DNA from: Streptomyces sp. AA1529
Lineage (GTDB): Bacteria; Actinomycetota; Actinomycetes; Streptomycetales; Streptomycetaceae
Assembly: GCF_000280905.1 (NCBI RefSeq)
Contig: NZ_ALAP01000073.1
Span: forward strand, 1 to 55,821
Direction: 5' to 3'
Length of the DNA stretch: 55,821 bases
A program made the position numbers and the translations under genes. Position 1 is the first letter of the stretch. Each line of letters begins with the position of its first letter. The notes beneath the pieces were generated by a model, which worked only from the letters and a program-made list of their open reading frames with translations, did not search any database and was not told where the DNA came from. Positions 24,795 to 33,125 of the stretch are shown in pieces.

Positions 24795-25142
24795 GAACAC
24801 CTCTCTCCGTTCGGGTATCAGGGGGCGGCCGCCTCCGGATCTTCCGGGTGGGCCGCCGCGGGCCCCGGCTCGCACCCCGGCTCCGTGCCCGGGTACGGGC
24901 CCGCGCCCGGGTATGGGCCGGAGCCCGGGTGTGGGCCCGCCCCCGTGGCGCCGCGGCGCCGGAGGCCGGCGGTCCGGCCGTGCCGGAGACTCCCGGGCCC
25001 GCGCCCCCGGTCGGCTACGCCTCCGTGGGATGGCTCCGGAACCCGGTTCCGAGGTGCCCTTGGCCGCTGCTGCCGCCTGGAGGTTCCGCCGCGGCGACGG
25101 AATCCGGTCAGGCTGCCGGCCGACGGGTCCGGTGCGGCCGCG
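24795..25142. other. Gap with 18-bp tandem repeat, no clear gene
   Basis: No gene is recognised. Three tandem 18-bp units GCCCGGGTAYGGGCC plus 3 nt start at 24887, 24905 and 24923. In one plus-strand frame they read as the six-residue repeat PGYGPA/PGYGPE/PGCGPA, like the proline-glycine-tyrosine linker of some actinomycete membrane proteins. This may be the remnant of such a gene. Confidence 0.5.
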
Positions 25143-25463
25143 TCATGGCTTCGCCGGGCTGTCGGCCGGCTCGGCGGCCCCCGCGACGATCGTTCTCAGC
25201 GCCGCGACGTGGCCGTTGAAGGCGTCCCGGCCCGTGGATGTCAGCCGCGCGTACACCCTGCGCCGTCTGCCCTCGAGGCGGCGTTCGGTGACGATGTACC
25301 CGGCTTCTTCGAGTGTGGCGAGCTGTTTCGAGAGGGCCGAGTCGGACAGTCCGAGCCGTTCCTTGAGGAAGGCGAACTCTGCCCAGTCGGCAGCGGCCAG
25401 TGTCGCGACCAGCGACAGCCGGGTGCTGGGGTGGATCAGTTCGTCGAAGTGCGCTTCTGTCAT
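25143..25463 (-). CDS. Winged-helix regulator (MarR/HTH_27-like)
   Basis: A 106-aa protein from the ATG at 25463 (ATGA overlap with the upstream gene's stop). Sequence features are DELIHPSTRLSLVATLAAADWAEFAFLKERLGLSDSALSKQLATLEEAGYIVTERRLEGRRRRVYARLT, a one-domain winged helix of the ArsR/MarR-like type without metal ligands. It is co-transcribed with a four-helix membrane protein. Two matching inverted repeats upstream (25931-25980) are its likely binding sites. Confidence 0.85.
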   Translation of the reverse strand: MTEAHFDELIHPSTRLSLVATLAAADWAEFAFLKERLGLSDSALSKQLATLEEAGYIVTERRLEGRRRRVYARLTSTGRDAFNGHVAALRTIVAGAAEPADSPAKP

Positions 25464-25924
25464 GCGCGCGACCATCGAAGCAGTGCCCGCAGGATCTCGG
25501 GGCCGCCGAACCCGGTGACGGCAGCTGTCAGCGCCGCCGCCCAGAGGGTCGGATGGCCGGCGCCGTCCGCCTTGAGCGTCATCGCCGCGAGGATCGTGAC
25601 CCCGACGAGCCCGAGGAGCATGCCGACGACGACGAACGGGACCCGGCGGCCGGCGACCGCCGCGCTGACCTGCAGCCGGTCCGTGCGTCGGCGTCCGCCG
25701 AGCAGGCGTGCGGCGAACGCGGAGTGCCCCATGCCGAAGCCCAGGGTCCCCACCACGGTCAGCCAGGCGGGTCCGAACTGGTCGATCAGCCCCAGGGCGA
25801 GCCAGCCGGCCGCCATGCCCCACCAGTAGATCCGGGGCAGGCCGACTTCGGCGGCCACCTGGCGCTGCGCTCTGTCCACGGCGGCGATCGCCTCGCCGGC
25901 CTGCTCTGCGGTGGTGTTCTCCAT
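25460..25924 (-). CDS. Four-helix membrane protein of regulator operon
   Basis: A 154-aa protein from the ATG at 25924. A short soluble N-terminus (AGEAIAAVDRAQRQVAAEVG) is followed by about four membrane helices (IYWWGMAAGWLALGLID; LTVVGTLGFGMGHSAFA; VPFVVVGMLLGLVGVTILA; TLWAAALTAAVTGFGG). Not an obvious transporter. Proteins of this size occur next to one-domain winged-helix regulators in Streptomyces, where they may sense or transduce a membrane signal; that role is inferred. Confidence 0.72.
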   Translation of the reverse strand: MENTTAEQAGEAIAAVDRAQRQVAAEVGLPRIYWWGMAAGWLALGLIDQFGPAWLTVVGTLGFGMGHSAFAARLLGGRRRTDRLQVSAAVAGRRVPFVVVGMLLGLVGVTILAAMTLKADGAGHPTLWAAALTAAVTGFGGPEILRALLRWSRA

Positions 25925-25933
25925 GGTGTGCTC

Positions 25934-25980
25934 ACTTTCCTGGCGGGAAAGTGAGCACACCACTTTCCCGGTAGGAAAGT
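25934..25980. promoter_or_regulatory. Tandem operators of the winged-helix operon
   Basis: ACTTTCC-TGGCG-GGAAAGT (25934-25952; arms extend to CTCACTTTCC and GGAAAGTGAG) and ACTTTCC-CGGTA-GGAAAGT (25962-25980). Both have the same arms and a 5-bp centre, 28 bp apart, just before the membrane-protein ATG. Confidence 0.8.
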
Positions 25981-26112
25981 CAAGAGCCGGCGGAGGTGTG
26001 CGTGGGGCGGGCCCGGTGCGCCGGTCCACGGGTGCGGTGCTGTCGAGGGCGGACGCGGGCCCGCCGGGCTCGGGCTCCCGGTGCGGCGCCGTGCCGGTGC
26101 TGGAGGCGCGCC

Positions 26113-26148
26113 TTGCGGGCGTCGCGCCGCGGCGTTAAGTTACACATG
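26113..26148 (+). promoter_or_regulatory. Leaderless promoter of TetR-monooxygenase operon
   Basis: -35 TTGCGG (26113-26118), a 17-bp spacer, -10 TAAGTT (26136-26141), then six bases to the GTG at 26148. AAGTTA...TAACTT arms (26137-26158) and a central CACATGTG could form the operator of the TetR protein, overlapping the start. Confidence 0.6.
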
Positions 26149-26741
26149 TGACTAACTTGGTCGGTCGACCAAATTCTCCTCGTGGGCGCCGCCGCCGCGA
26201 AGAGCTCATCGAGGCAGGGCTCGCGCTGCTCGTCGAAGGCGGCTGGCCCGCCGTCACCACTCGCGCCGTGGCCGCGCGGGGTGACGCCAATGTGGGGCTG
26301 ATCCATTACCACTTCGGCGGCCTGCCCGCCCTGCACCTGGCGATCGCCCGACAGGCGGGCGACGACGTGATGATGCCCCTCGTCGGGGAACTCCTCTCCT
26401 CGCCCGACGCCCGCTCCGCCCTCGACGTCCTGCGCGATGCCGTCCCCCGCATCACAGCGGACGAGCGGACCCTCCGGCTGGCCGTGGAACTGACCGCCGG
26501 GGCGCTGCGCAACCCGGAGATCGGTGCGGCCCTGCGGCAGGGGCTGCGCGAGGCGCGGGTCCGGATCGCCGACTGGCTCGCCACCCTCGACCCGCGGCTG
26601 TCGGCCGAGCAGAGGCTGGGGGCGGCCGCACTCGTCACGGCGTTGATCGACGGGATGATGCTGCACCGGCTGCTGGACGAGGACGTGCCCGTGGAAGCCG
26701 CGCTCACCGCGCTCGGCGAGCTGATCGGGGCCTCGTCATGA
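26148..26741 (+). CDS. TetR-family regulator
   Basis: A 197-aa protein from a GTG without an SD, consistent with a leaderless transcript. The HTH is PAVTTRAVAARGDANVGLIHYHFGGLPAL (about residues 36-64), and a helical ligand domain follows. The stop overlaps the next gene by 4 nt (ATGA), so regulator and monooxygenase are made together. It may sense the monooxygenase substrate. Confidence 0.88.
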   Translation: MTNLVGRPNSPRGRRRREELIEAGLALLVEGGWPAVTTRAVAARGDANVGLIHYHFGGLPALHLAIARQAGDDVMMPLVGELLSSPDARSALDVLRDAVPRITADERTLRLAVELTAGALRNPEIGAALRQGLREARVRIADWLATLDPRLSAEQRLGAAALVTALIDGMMLHRLLDEDVPVEAALTALGELIGASS

Positions 26742-27901
26742 GGATCCTGATATCCGGCGGCGGGATCGCGGGTCTGACACTCGCCTACTGGCTGCACCGC
26801 TACGGGCACACTCCCGTCGTGGTCGAGCGCGCACCACACGGCCGACTCGGCGGCTACGGCATCGATTTCTTCGGTACCGGATACGACGTCGCCGCCCGCA
26901 TGGGCATCGCCGACCGACTGGCGGCCCACCAACTCCCCACCGAGAGCATCCGCTACGTCGACGGAGCGGGACGTGTCGCGGCGCGCCTCGATCGCCGGCT
27001 GCTGGAGAAGGTGATCCGGGGACCGTACCTCGCCCTGATGCACACCACCCTCGAAGAGGCGCTGGGCGATGCCGTGCACGACAAGGCCGACATCCGGTAC
27101 GGCCGCAGCATCACAGCCATCGAGCAGTCACCCGGCGGCGTCGGCGTCACCTTCACCGACGGCGAGTGCGAGAGCTTCGACCTGGTCCTGGGCGCGGACG
27201 GGGTGCACTCGCAGACCCGGGAGCTCGCCTTCGGGCCCGAAGCCGACTTCGCCCACCACCTGGGCTACGCCATGGCCTGCTACCCGGTGCCCGACACCTA
27301 CGGGCTCGGGCCGCACCGCATCCACCACAGCGAGCCCGGCAGACAGACCATCCTCTATCCCAGTGACGTTCCCGGGCAGTTGATCGCGCTCTTCCTCCAC
27401 CGCACCCAGGACCGCCGGCCCCCGCCGCGCGCACAACGCCGAACGGCGCTGCGCGGCGCCTTCGCCGACGCGAGCCCGCTCACCGCACAACTGCTCGACG
27501 CGGCGCCCGAAGAGGGCCTGTTCATGGACACGCTCACACAGATCACCATGCCGTCCTGGCACACCGGCCGTATCGCACTGACCGGCGACGCCTGCTCGGC
27601 GATGACCTTGACCTCCGCGCAGGGCGCCTCCATGGCGATGGCCGGCGGCTACCTGCTGGCCCAGGCCCTGCACCGGCACGACGACCACCGAGCCGCCTTC
27701 CTCGCCTACCAGAACCGGCTGCGCCCCGCCGTCCAGCAGCGTCAGCAGCGCGCCCGGGCCTTCGCCCGATCCCTCGTGCCCGCGACCCGCCCGGGCATCG
27801 CCGCCCAGCACCTCATCAGCCGGCTCGTCCTGCGCGACCTGTTCACCGGGCTGCTGCGGCGCGGCTACGGCGACACCATCAGCATTCTCGACCGCACATA
27901 G
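26738..27901 (+). CDS. FAD-dependent monooxygenase (PHBH fold)
   Basis: A 387-aa class A flavoprotein monooxygenase. The FAD motif is ISGGGIAGLTLAYWL near the N-terminus, the DG motif is LVLGADGVHSQTREL (about residue 155), and the GD motif ALTGDACSAMTL (about residue 285) completes the FAD site. These enzymes hydroxylate aromatic or polyketide substrates with NADPH and O2; some inactivate antibiotics (tetracyclines, rifamycins). Coupling to a TetR gene fits an inducible detoxification or tailoring enzyme. Substrate not predictable. Confidence 0.9.
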   Translation: MRILISGGGIAGLTLAYWLHRYGHTPVVVERAPHGRLGGYGIDFFGTGYDVAARMGIADRLAAHQLPTESIRYVDGAGRVAARLDRRLLEKVIRGPYLALMHTTLEEALGDAVHDKADIRYGRSITAIEQSPGGVGVTFTDGECESFDLVLGADGVHSQTRELAFGPEADFAHHLGYAMACYPVPDTYGLGPHRIHHSEPGRQTILYPSDVPGQLIALFLHRTQDRRPPPRAQRRTALRGAFADASPLTAQLLDAAPEEGLFMDTLTQITMPSWHTGRIALTGDACSAMTLTSAQGASMAMAGGYLLAQALHRHDDHRAAFLAYQNRLRPAVQQRQQRARAFARSLVPATRPGIAAQHLISRLVLRDLFTGLLRRGYGDTISILDRT

Positions 27902-27922
27902 CGCACCTGAAGGAACACCGTC

Positions 27923-28405
27923 ATGGAGATCGTCAAGCGTCCGGCCCCGCCCACCGGCATCCGCCGCCTGCTCTTCCGCGCCCCCATCCACCTCTACCGG
28001 CTGCGGCTGGGCTGGCTCTTCGGCGGCCGACTGCTCCTGCTGAACCACACGGGACGTGTCTCGGGCAAACCGCGCCGGGTCGTCATCGAGGTCGTCGAGC
28101 ACGACCGGGCGGACGGCAGTTACGTGGTCTGTTCCGGATTCGGGCCCGAGGCCGCCTGGTACCGGAACCTCCTCGCCACACCCGAGGCGAGCATCCGGGT
28201 GGGTGTGCGGACCCGCCCGGTCACCGCACACCCGCTCGACACGGAGGAAGGCGGCGCCTTCATGGCCCGCTACGCACCCCGCCACCCGCGGACCGCCCGC
28301 AAGCTCGTGCGCTTCATGGGCTTCTCCGTCGACGGCACCCAGGAGGACTACCGGGCCGTCGGGCGGAAACTGCCCTTCGTACGCCTCAGCCCACGCAGCT
28401 CGTAG
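27923..28405 (+). CDS. Deazaflavin (F420)-dependent nitroreductase family protein
   Basis: A 160-aa protein with the Ddn-type split-barrel signature: GWLFGGRLLLLNHTGRVSGKPRRVVIEVVEHDRADGSYVVCSGFG followed by AAWYRNLLATPEASIRVGVRTRPVTA. Ddn relatives reduce quinones or nitro compounds with F420H2. It lies 21 bp after the monooxygenase gene and is the third gene of the operon. A second F420-type enzyme occurs at 18002. Confidence 0.87.
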   Translation: MEIVKRPAPPTGIRRLLFRAPIHLYRLRLGWLFGGRLLLLNHTGRVSGKPRRVVIEVVEHDRADGSYVVCSGFGPEAAWYRNLLATPEASIRVGVRTRPVTAHPLDTEEGGAFMARYAPRHPRTARKLVRFMGFSVDGTQEDYRAVGRKLPFVRLSPRSS

Positions 28406-28998
28406 CGCAGCAGTGCCCGAGCCACAGCGTTCCCAGCCCCCTTCCGGCCTCCCCGGAGGCCGCGGCCGGTCCGCACGCGGTGTCAGGTCCGGCCGTCGGT
28501 GCGGCTCTGCGCGGCGGCCGGTTCGAGCAGCGGCTCGAAAGCGGACTCGCGGACCGGTGCGGCGCGGGAGCCGGCACCGGGGCTGAATTCCGGAGCCGCA
28601 CCGCAAGTCACCGGCAGCGGCAACAGGTTGTCCACAGGCGTCTCCGGACGGGGTGTGCGGTCGAACTGGGCGCCTCTCTCTCGGATCTCTCGGATTTGCG
28701 CCTGTGCGACAGTACGGTGATCCCCCGCGGTCCACCGGCCGGAAGGTCCCCGCTGGCGGCAGTCACCTGCCTGAGCCCCGGGTTGCTGAGAGCGGCCGGA
28801 GCGCGGGCTCGGGGGCTGCTCCTGCTTCACGTGTCCGCCGGGTCCGCTGCACGCGGGGAAAGCCGCCCTCGTCCCCCGACGCGCCCGAACTGGAGGCCAC
28901 GTGACCCCGAGCCGCACCCCCGAGAACGGCCTGGCCGTACGCCGACGACTCCGGGCGGACGGCGCCGCACGCCGCGCGCCGGCGCCCGGGAGGCCGGA
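28406..28998 (+). other. Gap before the lanthipeptide exporter
   Basis: No clear gene. A short GTG-started frame (28901-29002, 33 codons, Arg/Pro-rich, SD GGAGG 4 nt upstream) ends with a TGA that overlaps the GTG of the exporter gene, so it could be a coupled leader ORF. The rest is presumably promoter sequence; no convincing -35/-10 pair was found. Confidence 0.4.
28446..28461. terminator. Hairpin after the F420 operon
   Basis: GGCCTCC-CC-GGAGGCC, a 7-bp perfect stem with a 2-nt loop, 41 bp after the last operon stop. Confidence 0.45.
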
Positions 28999-31062
28999 GT
29001 GAGCGGGACGGCCGGCGCGGGCGGCCCCGAGCCCTCGGGAGCCGCGGCCGAGGACGGCGTCTCGGCGGCGGAGCGGGAGCTGTTCGGAGGGCGGCTGCGC
29101 TGGGACGACGCCTTCGTCGAGCACGAGGGCTCGGTGTCACGGCTGCGCTTCGGGCAGATGGCTGCCGCGCTGCCGCGCATGATGGGCGTGGTCCTGCGGG
29201 CCGGCTGGGAGACCGACCCGCGCGCGCTGGCCGGGGTGGTGGTGGCGCAGGCCGGCCAGGGCCTGACCACCGCGTTCGGGCTGGTGGCGATCAACGGCGT
29301 GCTCGGCAGTCTGTTCGCGAACGGGCCGACGGACGACAAGCTGCGGGAGTCGGTTCCGGCGCTGGTGCTGCTGGCCCTCGTCTCCGTGGGCATGGCGGTG
29401 CTGGCGGCCTGGTCGACGGCGCTGTCCGGCCGGCTGGAGCCGCAGGTCGAGCGGGCCGTCTCGCTCCGCTACTACCGGGCGGTCACCCGGGTGGAGGTCG
29501 CGGCGACGGAGCAGCCCGACATCCAACGTCACCTGGAGGCGGGCAAGTTCGGCACGGAATCGGCCCGGCGCATGCTCAGCCTGTCCGTGGGGGCCTCCAA
29601 CGTCGTGATCGGCATGGTGGCCGCCGCCGTCGTACTGGCCTCGCTGCACTGGGCGCTGCTCCCGATGCTGCTGGCCATCGCGCTGCCCAAGGCCTGGGGG
29701 GCGGTGCGCTCGGCACGCCGGGAGTACACCTCGCGGCGCCACTGGGTGGACCACCGCCGGGCGGTGGCCACCCTGCTCCAGTACCTGACGATGCCGCACG
29801 CCGCCGGGGAGATCCGGGCGCACGCGGCGGGCGCGCTGCTGCTGCGCGGGTACGAGGAGATGTCCGGGCTGATGGAGACCGAGCAGCGGCGCCTGGCCCG
29901 CGCCCAGGCCGGGACCGACCTGGTCGCCGCGGCGTTCTCCGGTCTGGCGTCCCTGGGCTGCTACGGCGTGCTGTGGTGGCTGCTGACCAGCGGCGGGCTC
30001 CCGATCGCGGTGGGCGGCACCGCGGTGGTCGCCATCCGCACCTCCACCGCGCGGCTCACCTCGCTGGTGCAGCAGGTGAACCGCATGTACGAGGAGATGC
30101 TCCGGCTCGGTGACACCGAGGAGGCCATCCGGCTGGCGGCCGGGCATGCCATCCCGGCCACCGGGAGGCCGCTGCCCTCGCCGGTGCGGGAGATCCAGGT
30201 GCGGGACGTCTCCTTCGCCTATCCCGGGGCCACGGTGCCCGCACTGCACCGGGTGGACGTGTCCGTGCGGCGGGGCGCGGTGACCGCGCTGGTGGGCGCC
30301 AACGGCTCCGGCAAGTCCACGCTGGCCAGGATCCTCGGCGGGCTGCTGTTGCCGGACAGCGGTGACGTGTGGTGGGTGGGCCCGGAGGGGGAGCGGGTGG
30401 AGGTGCGCGAGGCGGTCCGCGCCGACGTCTTCCGGTCGGTGGGGATGCTGACCCAGGACTTCCCCAACTGGCAGATGACGGCCGCCGCGAACATCGCCGT
30501 CGGTGCCGGGGACCGTCCGCGGGACATGGCCCGGGTCCGGGAGGCGGCACGCGGCGCCGATGTGGCCGACCTGATCGAGGGGCTGCCGCACGGCTGGGAC
30601 TCCATCGTCCTCAAGGGGTACGAACGCGGCGTGCAGCTCTCGGGCGGTCAGTGGCAGAAGCTGGGTACGGCCCGCAGCCTCTACCGGGACGCGCCGTTCC
30701 TGCTGGTCGACGAGCCGACCTCGGCGCTCGATCCGCACGCTGAGATCGAGGCGTTCGACCGGCTGCGGACCCTGGCCGACAGCGGTGTCGCGGTCGTGCT
30801 GGTCACCCACCGGCTCGCCGCGACCGCCTCCGCGGACCACATCTACGTCCTGGACCGCGGGCACGTCGCCGAACACGGCACCCACGAGCGGCTGATGGGC
30901 CGGGAGGGCGGACTGTACCGGGGCATGTTCGACGCGCAGGCCGCGCAGTACGGGCTCACTTCGCTCCCGGAGGCGGCCGTGGCCGCGCCCCGCAGCGGCA
31001 CGGCTGCTTCCCCCGGCGACCCGGCTGTTCGACCGCAGCGGGGCGCGGGGGCAGCCGACTGA
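28999..31062 (+). CDS. Lanthipeptide ABC exporter (LanT-like, no protease domain)
   Basis: A 687-aa fused membrane/ATPase half-transporter. The GTG at 28999 follows GGGAGG at good distance. The membrane domain spans about residues 75-350 (helices such as LVLLALVSVGMAVLAAWSTAL and VVIGMVAAAVVLASLHWALLPMLL). The ATPase domain has Walker A GANGSGKST at about 433-441, LSGGQWQK near 547 and FLLVDEPTSALD near 567. There is no N-terminal C39 peptidase, so leader removal must be done by another enzyme. Located 325 bp upstream of the precursor gene on the same strand; it probably exports the modified peptide. Confidence 0.88.
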   Translation: MSGTAGAGGPEPSGAAAEDGVSAAERELFGGRLRWDDAFVEHEGSVSRLRFGQMAAALPRMMGVVLRAGWETDPRALAGVVVAQAGQGLTTAFGLVAINGVLGSLFANGPTDDKLRESVPALVLLALVSVGMAVLAAWSTALSGRLEPQVERAVSLRYYRAVTRVEVAATEQPDIQRHLEAGKFGTESARRMLSLSVGASNVVIGMVAAAVVLASLHWALLPMLLAIALPKAWGAVRSARREYTSRRHWVDHRRAVATLLQYLTMPHAAGEIRAHAAGALLLRGYEEMSGLMETEQRRLARAQAGTDLVAAAFSGLASLGCYGVLWWLLTSGGLPIAVGGTAVVAIRTSTARLTSLVQQVNRMYEEMLRLGDTEEAIRLAAGHAIPATGRPLPSPVREIQVRDVSFAYPGATVPALHRVDVSVRRGAVTALVGANGSGKSTLARILGGLLLPDSGDVWWVGPEGERVEVREAVRADVFRSVGMLTQDFPNWQMTAAANIAVGAGDRPRDMARVREAARGADVADLIEGLPHGWDSIVLKGYERGVQLSGGQWQKLGTARSLYRDAPFLLVDEPTSALDPHAEIEAFDRLRTLADSGVAVVLVTHRLAATASADHIYVLDRGHVAEHGTHERLMGREGGLYRGMFDAQAAQYGLTSLPEAAVAAPRSGTAASPGDPAVRPQRGAGAAD

Positions 31063-31075
31063 AGGCGGCCCGGCC

Positions 31076-31139
31076 GGAATTCCGCGTACTTCACAGGGGA
31101 ATTCCGCGCAGCGCGGACAAGCGGAATCACGGATTTCCG
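31076..31139. promoter_or_regulatory. Repeat cluster upstream of the precursor gene
   Basis: GGAATTCCGCG occurs twice (31076-31086 and 31098-31108), 22 bp start to start, or about two helical turns, and each contains the palindrome GGAATTCC. A third related element CGGAA-8 bp-TTCCG follows (31122-31139). Typical spacing for cooperative regulator binding; no dedicated regulator gene is visible in the cluster. Confidence 0.6.
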
Positions 31140-31274
31140 TTGCCGGTGCTGCCGCCGGTCGCCAGAGGTCGTCGAACTGGCGGTGGTGGCGGTCCGTCGA
31201 CGTCTCCCGACTCCGCGCCACCGGAGCCCGCAGCTGCGCCGTGAAACTCTCAAGTGGCGGATGTGACTGGTGTG

Positions 31275-31303
31275 TTGACGCTGCTGATGTTGCTCGATTA
31301 CGT
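31275..31303 (+). promoter_or_regulatory. Candidate precursor promoter
   Basis: -35 TTGACG (31275-31280), a 17-bp spacer, and -10 TTACGT (31298-31303). This predicts a leader of about 78 nt before the precursor ATG. The -10 is a partial match. Confidence 0.45.
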
Positions 31304-31387
31304 TCCACGAGGCTCCGGGAAGCCCGGCGTGTACGAGCGCCGATCTCGCGGAGACGTCATTGCCGACCTCTATCCGGAGGGAACGAA

Positions 31388-31540
31388 ATGAACGAAGAAC
31401 TGCTCGACGACGAGTTCGCCCTCGACCTGCGTGTGGGGCACACCGCGGTCTCCACCAGCTCCGCCGCCGCGACGAACAACGGCGGTTGCGAGACCTCGCG
31501 CACCTCGCTCTGCACCGACACGCTCAGCACCTGCTGCTGA
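31388..31540 (+). CDS. FxLD-type lanthipeptide precursor (LanA)
   Basis: A 50-aa peptide with a strong SD (GGAGGG, 5 nt). The acidic leader contains F10-A-L-D13 followed by LRV, which matches the FxLD leader motif of actinobacterial class I lanthipeptides. The C-terminal part is rich in Ser/Thr and has Cys at 34, 42, 49 and 50, ending in CTDTLSTCC. Ten or more Ser/Thr precede or lie among the four cysteines, so up to four (methyl)lanthionine rings are possible, including two that share the terminal CC. The cleavage site is unknown; no GG motif sits in the usual place, although NNGG (30-33) directly precedes the first Cys. The product is secreted, with probable antibacterial or signalling activity (inference). 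Confidence 0.9.
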   Translation: MNEELLDDEFALDLRVGHTAVSTSSAAATNNGGCETSRTSLCTDTLSTCC

Positions 31541-31703
31541 GCCGCCACATCCGATGTGCTGACCCGCCGGGACCGGGGTGACGCACATCCATGGTGAGCC
31601 ACGCGGAGGGCCCCGCGGTCCGTGCACAGGGGGTCTCAGAGCCCTCCGTCTGGTTGTTCGCCACGAAGGCCGAGATGCACCGAAGAGGCTGAGAGAGGGC
31701 GCC

Positions 31704-33125
31704 ATGGAGTCCGGTCCGGCGGAGAGGGTGACCGACGACGAGGCTCTGCGGCTGGCCCGCGAAGTGGCCGACCGGCTCATGGAATCGGCCGGCGGTGCCG
31801 CGGAGAAGCCGGACCTCGCGGACGGCGCCCCCGGCATCGCGCTCGCCCTCCGGTACGCGGCCGAAGTCTTCGACGAGGACCGCTACTTCAAAGCCGGACA
31901 GCTCCATCTGCGGCACACCGCCGAGCTGAGTGCCGCCGCGCCCCTGCGGGCGCCCGGTCTGTACCTCGGCACCGCGGGTGTCGTCTGGGCGGTGGCCGAG
32001 TACGCGCGCCTGGAGCCGCGCTATCTCCCGACGCTGGCCACGATGACCGACCAACTCGCCCGGCAGACCCAGGCCATCGCACTGAACCCCGCGGCGGGAA
32101 ACGTCGCCTCGCACGACTACGACGTCATCGGCGGCGCCGCCGGCTGGCTCGCCGCGCTGCTCAAGGCCGCGGACGTGCTCGGCGGGCGGGCGACGGACGC
32201 CACCCGGCAGGCCGCGGACCGCCTCGTCGACTATCTGGTGGAGCTGACCCGGGACGACGGCGGCCCGCTCAGATGGTTCTGCGCGCCCTCGCACTTCCCC
32301 ACCATCCTGGGCCCCGACGGAGAGCCGACGCCCCTTCCGGGCTATGTGAAGCAGTTTCCCGACGGCGTGTACAACCTGGGATTCGCCCACGGGCCGCCCG
32401 GGATCCTCGCTGCCCTCTGCCGTCCCGACGCCGCCCGCGCGACCGGCACCGCGGACCAGGAGGCCCGCTCGCACCGGGTGCGGCAGGGCGTCCGCGAGCT
32501 CTCCCGGACGCTCGAAGCACTGCGCATCGACAGCCTCGACCATCCGGCATGGGCCAACCTCCTGCTGCCCCACCCGGACACCGGACGACCCGACACCGGC
32601 GCCGAGCAGATACCGGCCAGGAGCGCCTGGTGCTACGGGCCGCCCGGGGTCGCCGCGTCCCTGCTGCCGGCCTCGGCGGCCTGCGGCGAGCCGGAACCCA
32701 CCGACCTGGCGGTGGCCACCCTCCTCGGCCTCGAACGCACCCCGGCCGAGCAGCAGCGCATCAACTCGCCCACGCTGTGCCACGGGCTGGCGGGGCTGGT
32801 GACCGTCTACGGCCGGGCCGCCGCCCAGACCGGCCTGCCGGAGCTGCGGCGCATGCACGACGCGTTCCTGTCCCGGATGTGCTCCTACGCGGACCCGCAC
32901 CACCCCTACCTCTTCCCCGACTACGACCCGTGGGGCGGGCACGAGCACAATCCCGGCCTGCTCACCGGTGCCGCCGGAGTCCTGCTCGCCCTCCTCGGCG
33001 CCGTCTCCGACACGGCGGCCGGGTGGGACGAGCTGCTGTTCCTGACCCCGGGACCCGGCCCCGCGCGCCGGCCGGGCGGGAGCGGGGACGAGCAAGGACC
33101 GGACCGAGGCATGGGGGAGACGTGA
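31704..33125 (+). CDS. Lanthionine synthetase C family cyclase (LanC)
   Basis: A 473-aa LanC protein from the ATG at 31704 with SD GAGAGG. Zinc ligands are Cys310 (WCYG), Cys359 and His360 (LCHG), and the catalytic His is at 229 (FAHGPPG), matching NisC His212, Cys284, Cys330 and His331. It adds Cys thiols to dehydrated Ser/Thr to close (methyl)lanthionine rings in the cytoplasm. The stop overlaps the next gene by 4 nt (GTGA). Confidence 0.95.
   Translation: MESGPAERVTDDEALRLAREVADRLMESAGGAAEKPDLADGAPGIALALRYAAEVFDEDRYFKAGQLHLRHTAELSAAAPLRAPGLYLGTAGVVWAVAEYARLEPRYLPTLATMTDQLARQTQAIALNPAAGNVASHDYDVIGGAAGWLAALLKAADVLGGRATDATRQAADRLVDYLVELTRDDGGPLRWFCAPSHFPTILGPDGEPTPLPGYVKQFPDGVYNLGFAHGPPGILAALCRPDAARATGTADQEARSHRVRQGVRELSRTLEALRIDSLDHPAWANLLLPHPDTGRPDTGAEQIPARSAWCYGPPGVAASLLPASAACGEPEPTDLAVATLLGLERTPAEQQRINSPTLCHGLAGLVTVYGRAAAQTGLPELRRMHDAFLSRMCSYADPHHPYLFPDYDPWGGHEHNPGLLTGAAGVLLALLGAVSDTAAGWDELLFLTPGPGPARRPGGSGDEQGPDRGMGET

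Noticed and set aside
31541..31560. CACAT-CCG-ATGTG hairpin after the precursor as a terminator
   Set aside because: The 5-bp stem is too weak; perhaps a minor attenuator at most.
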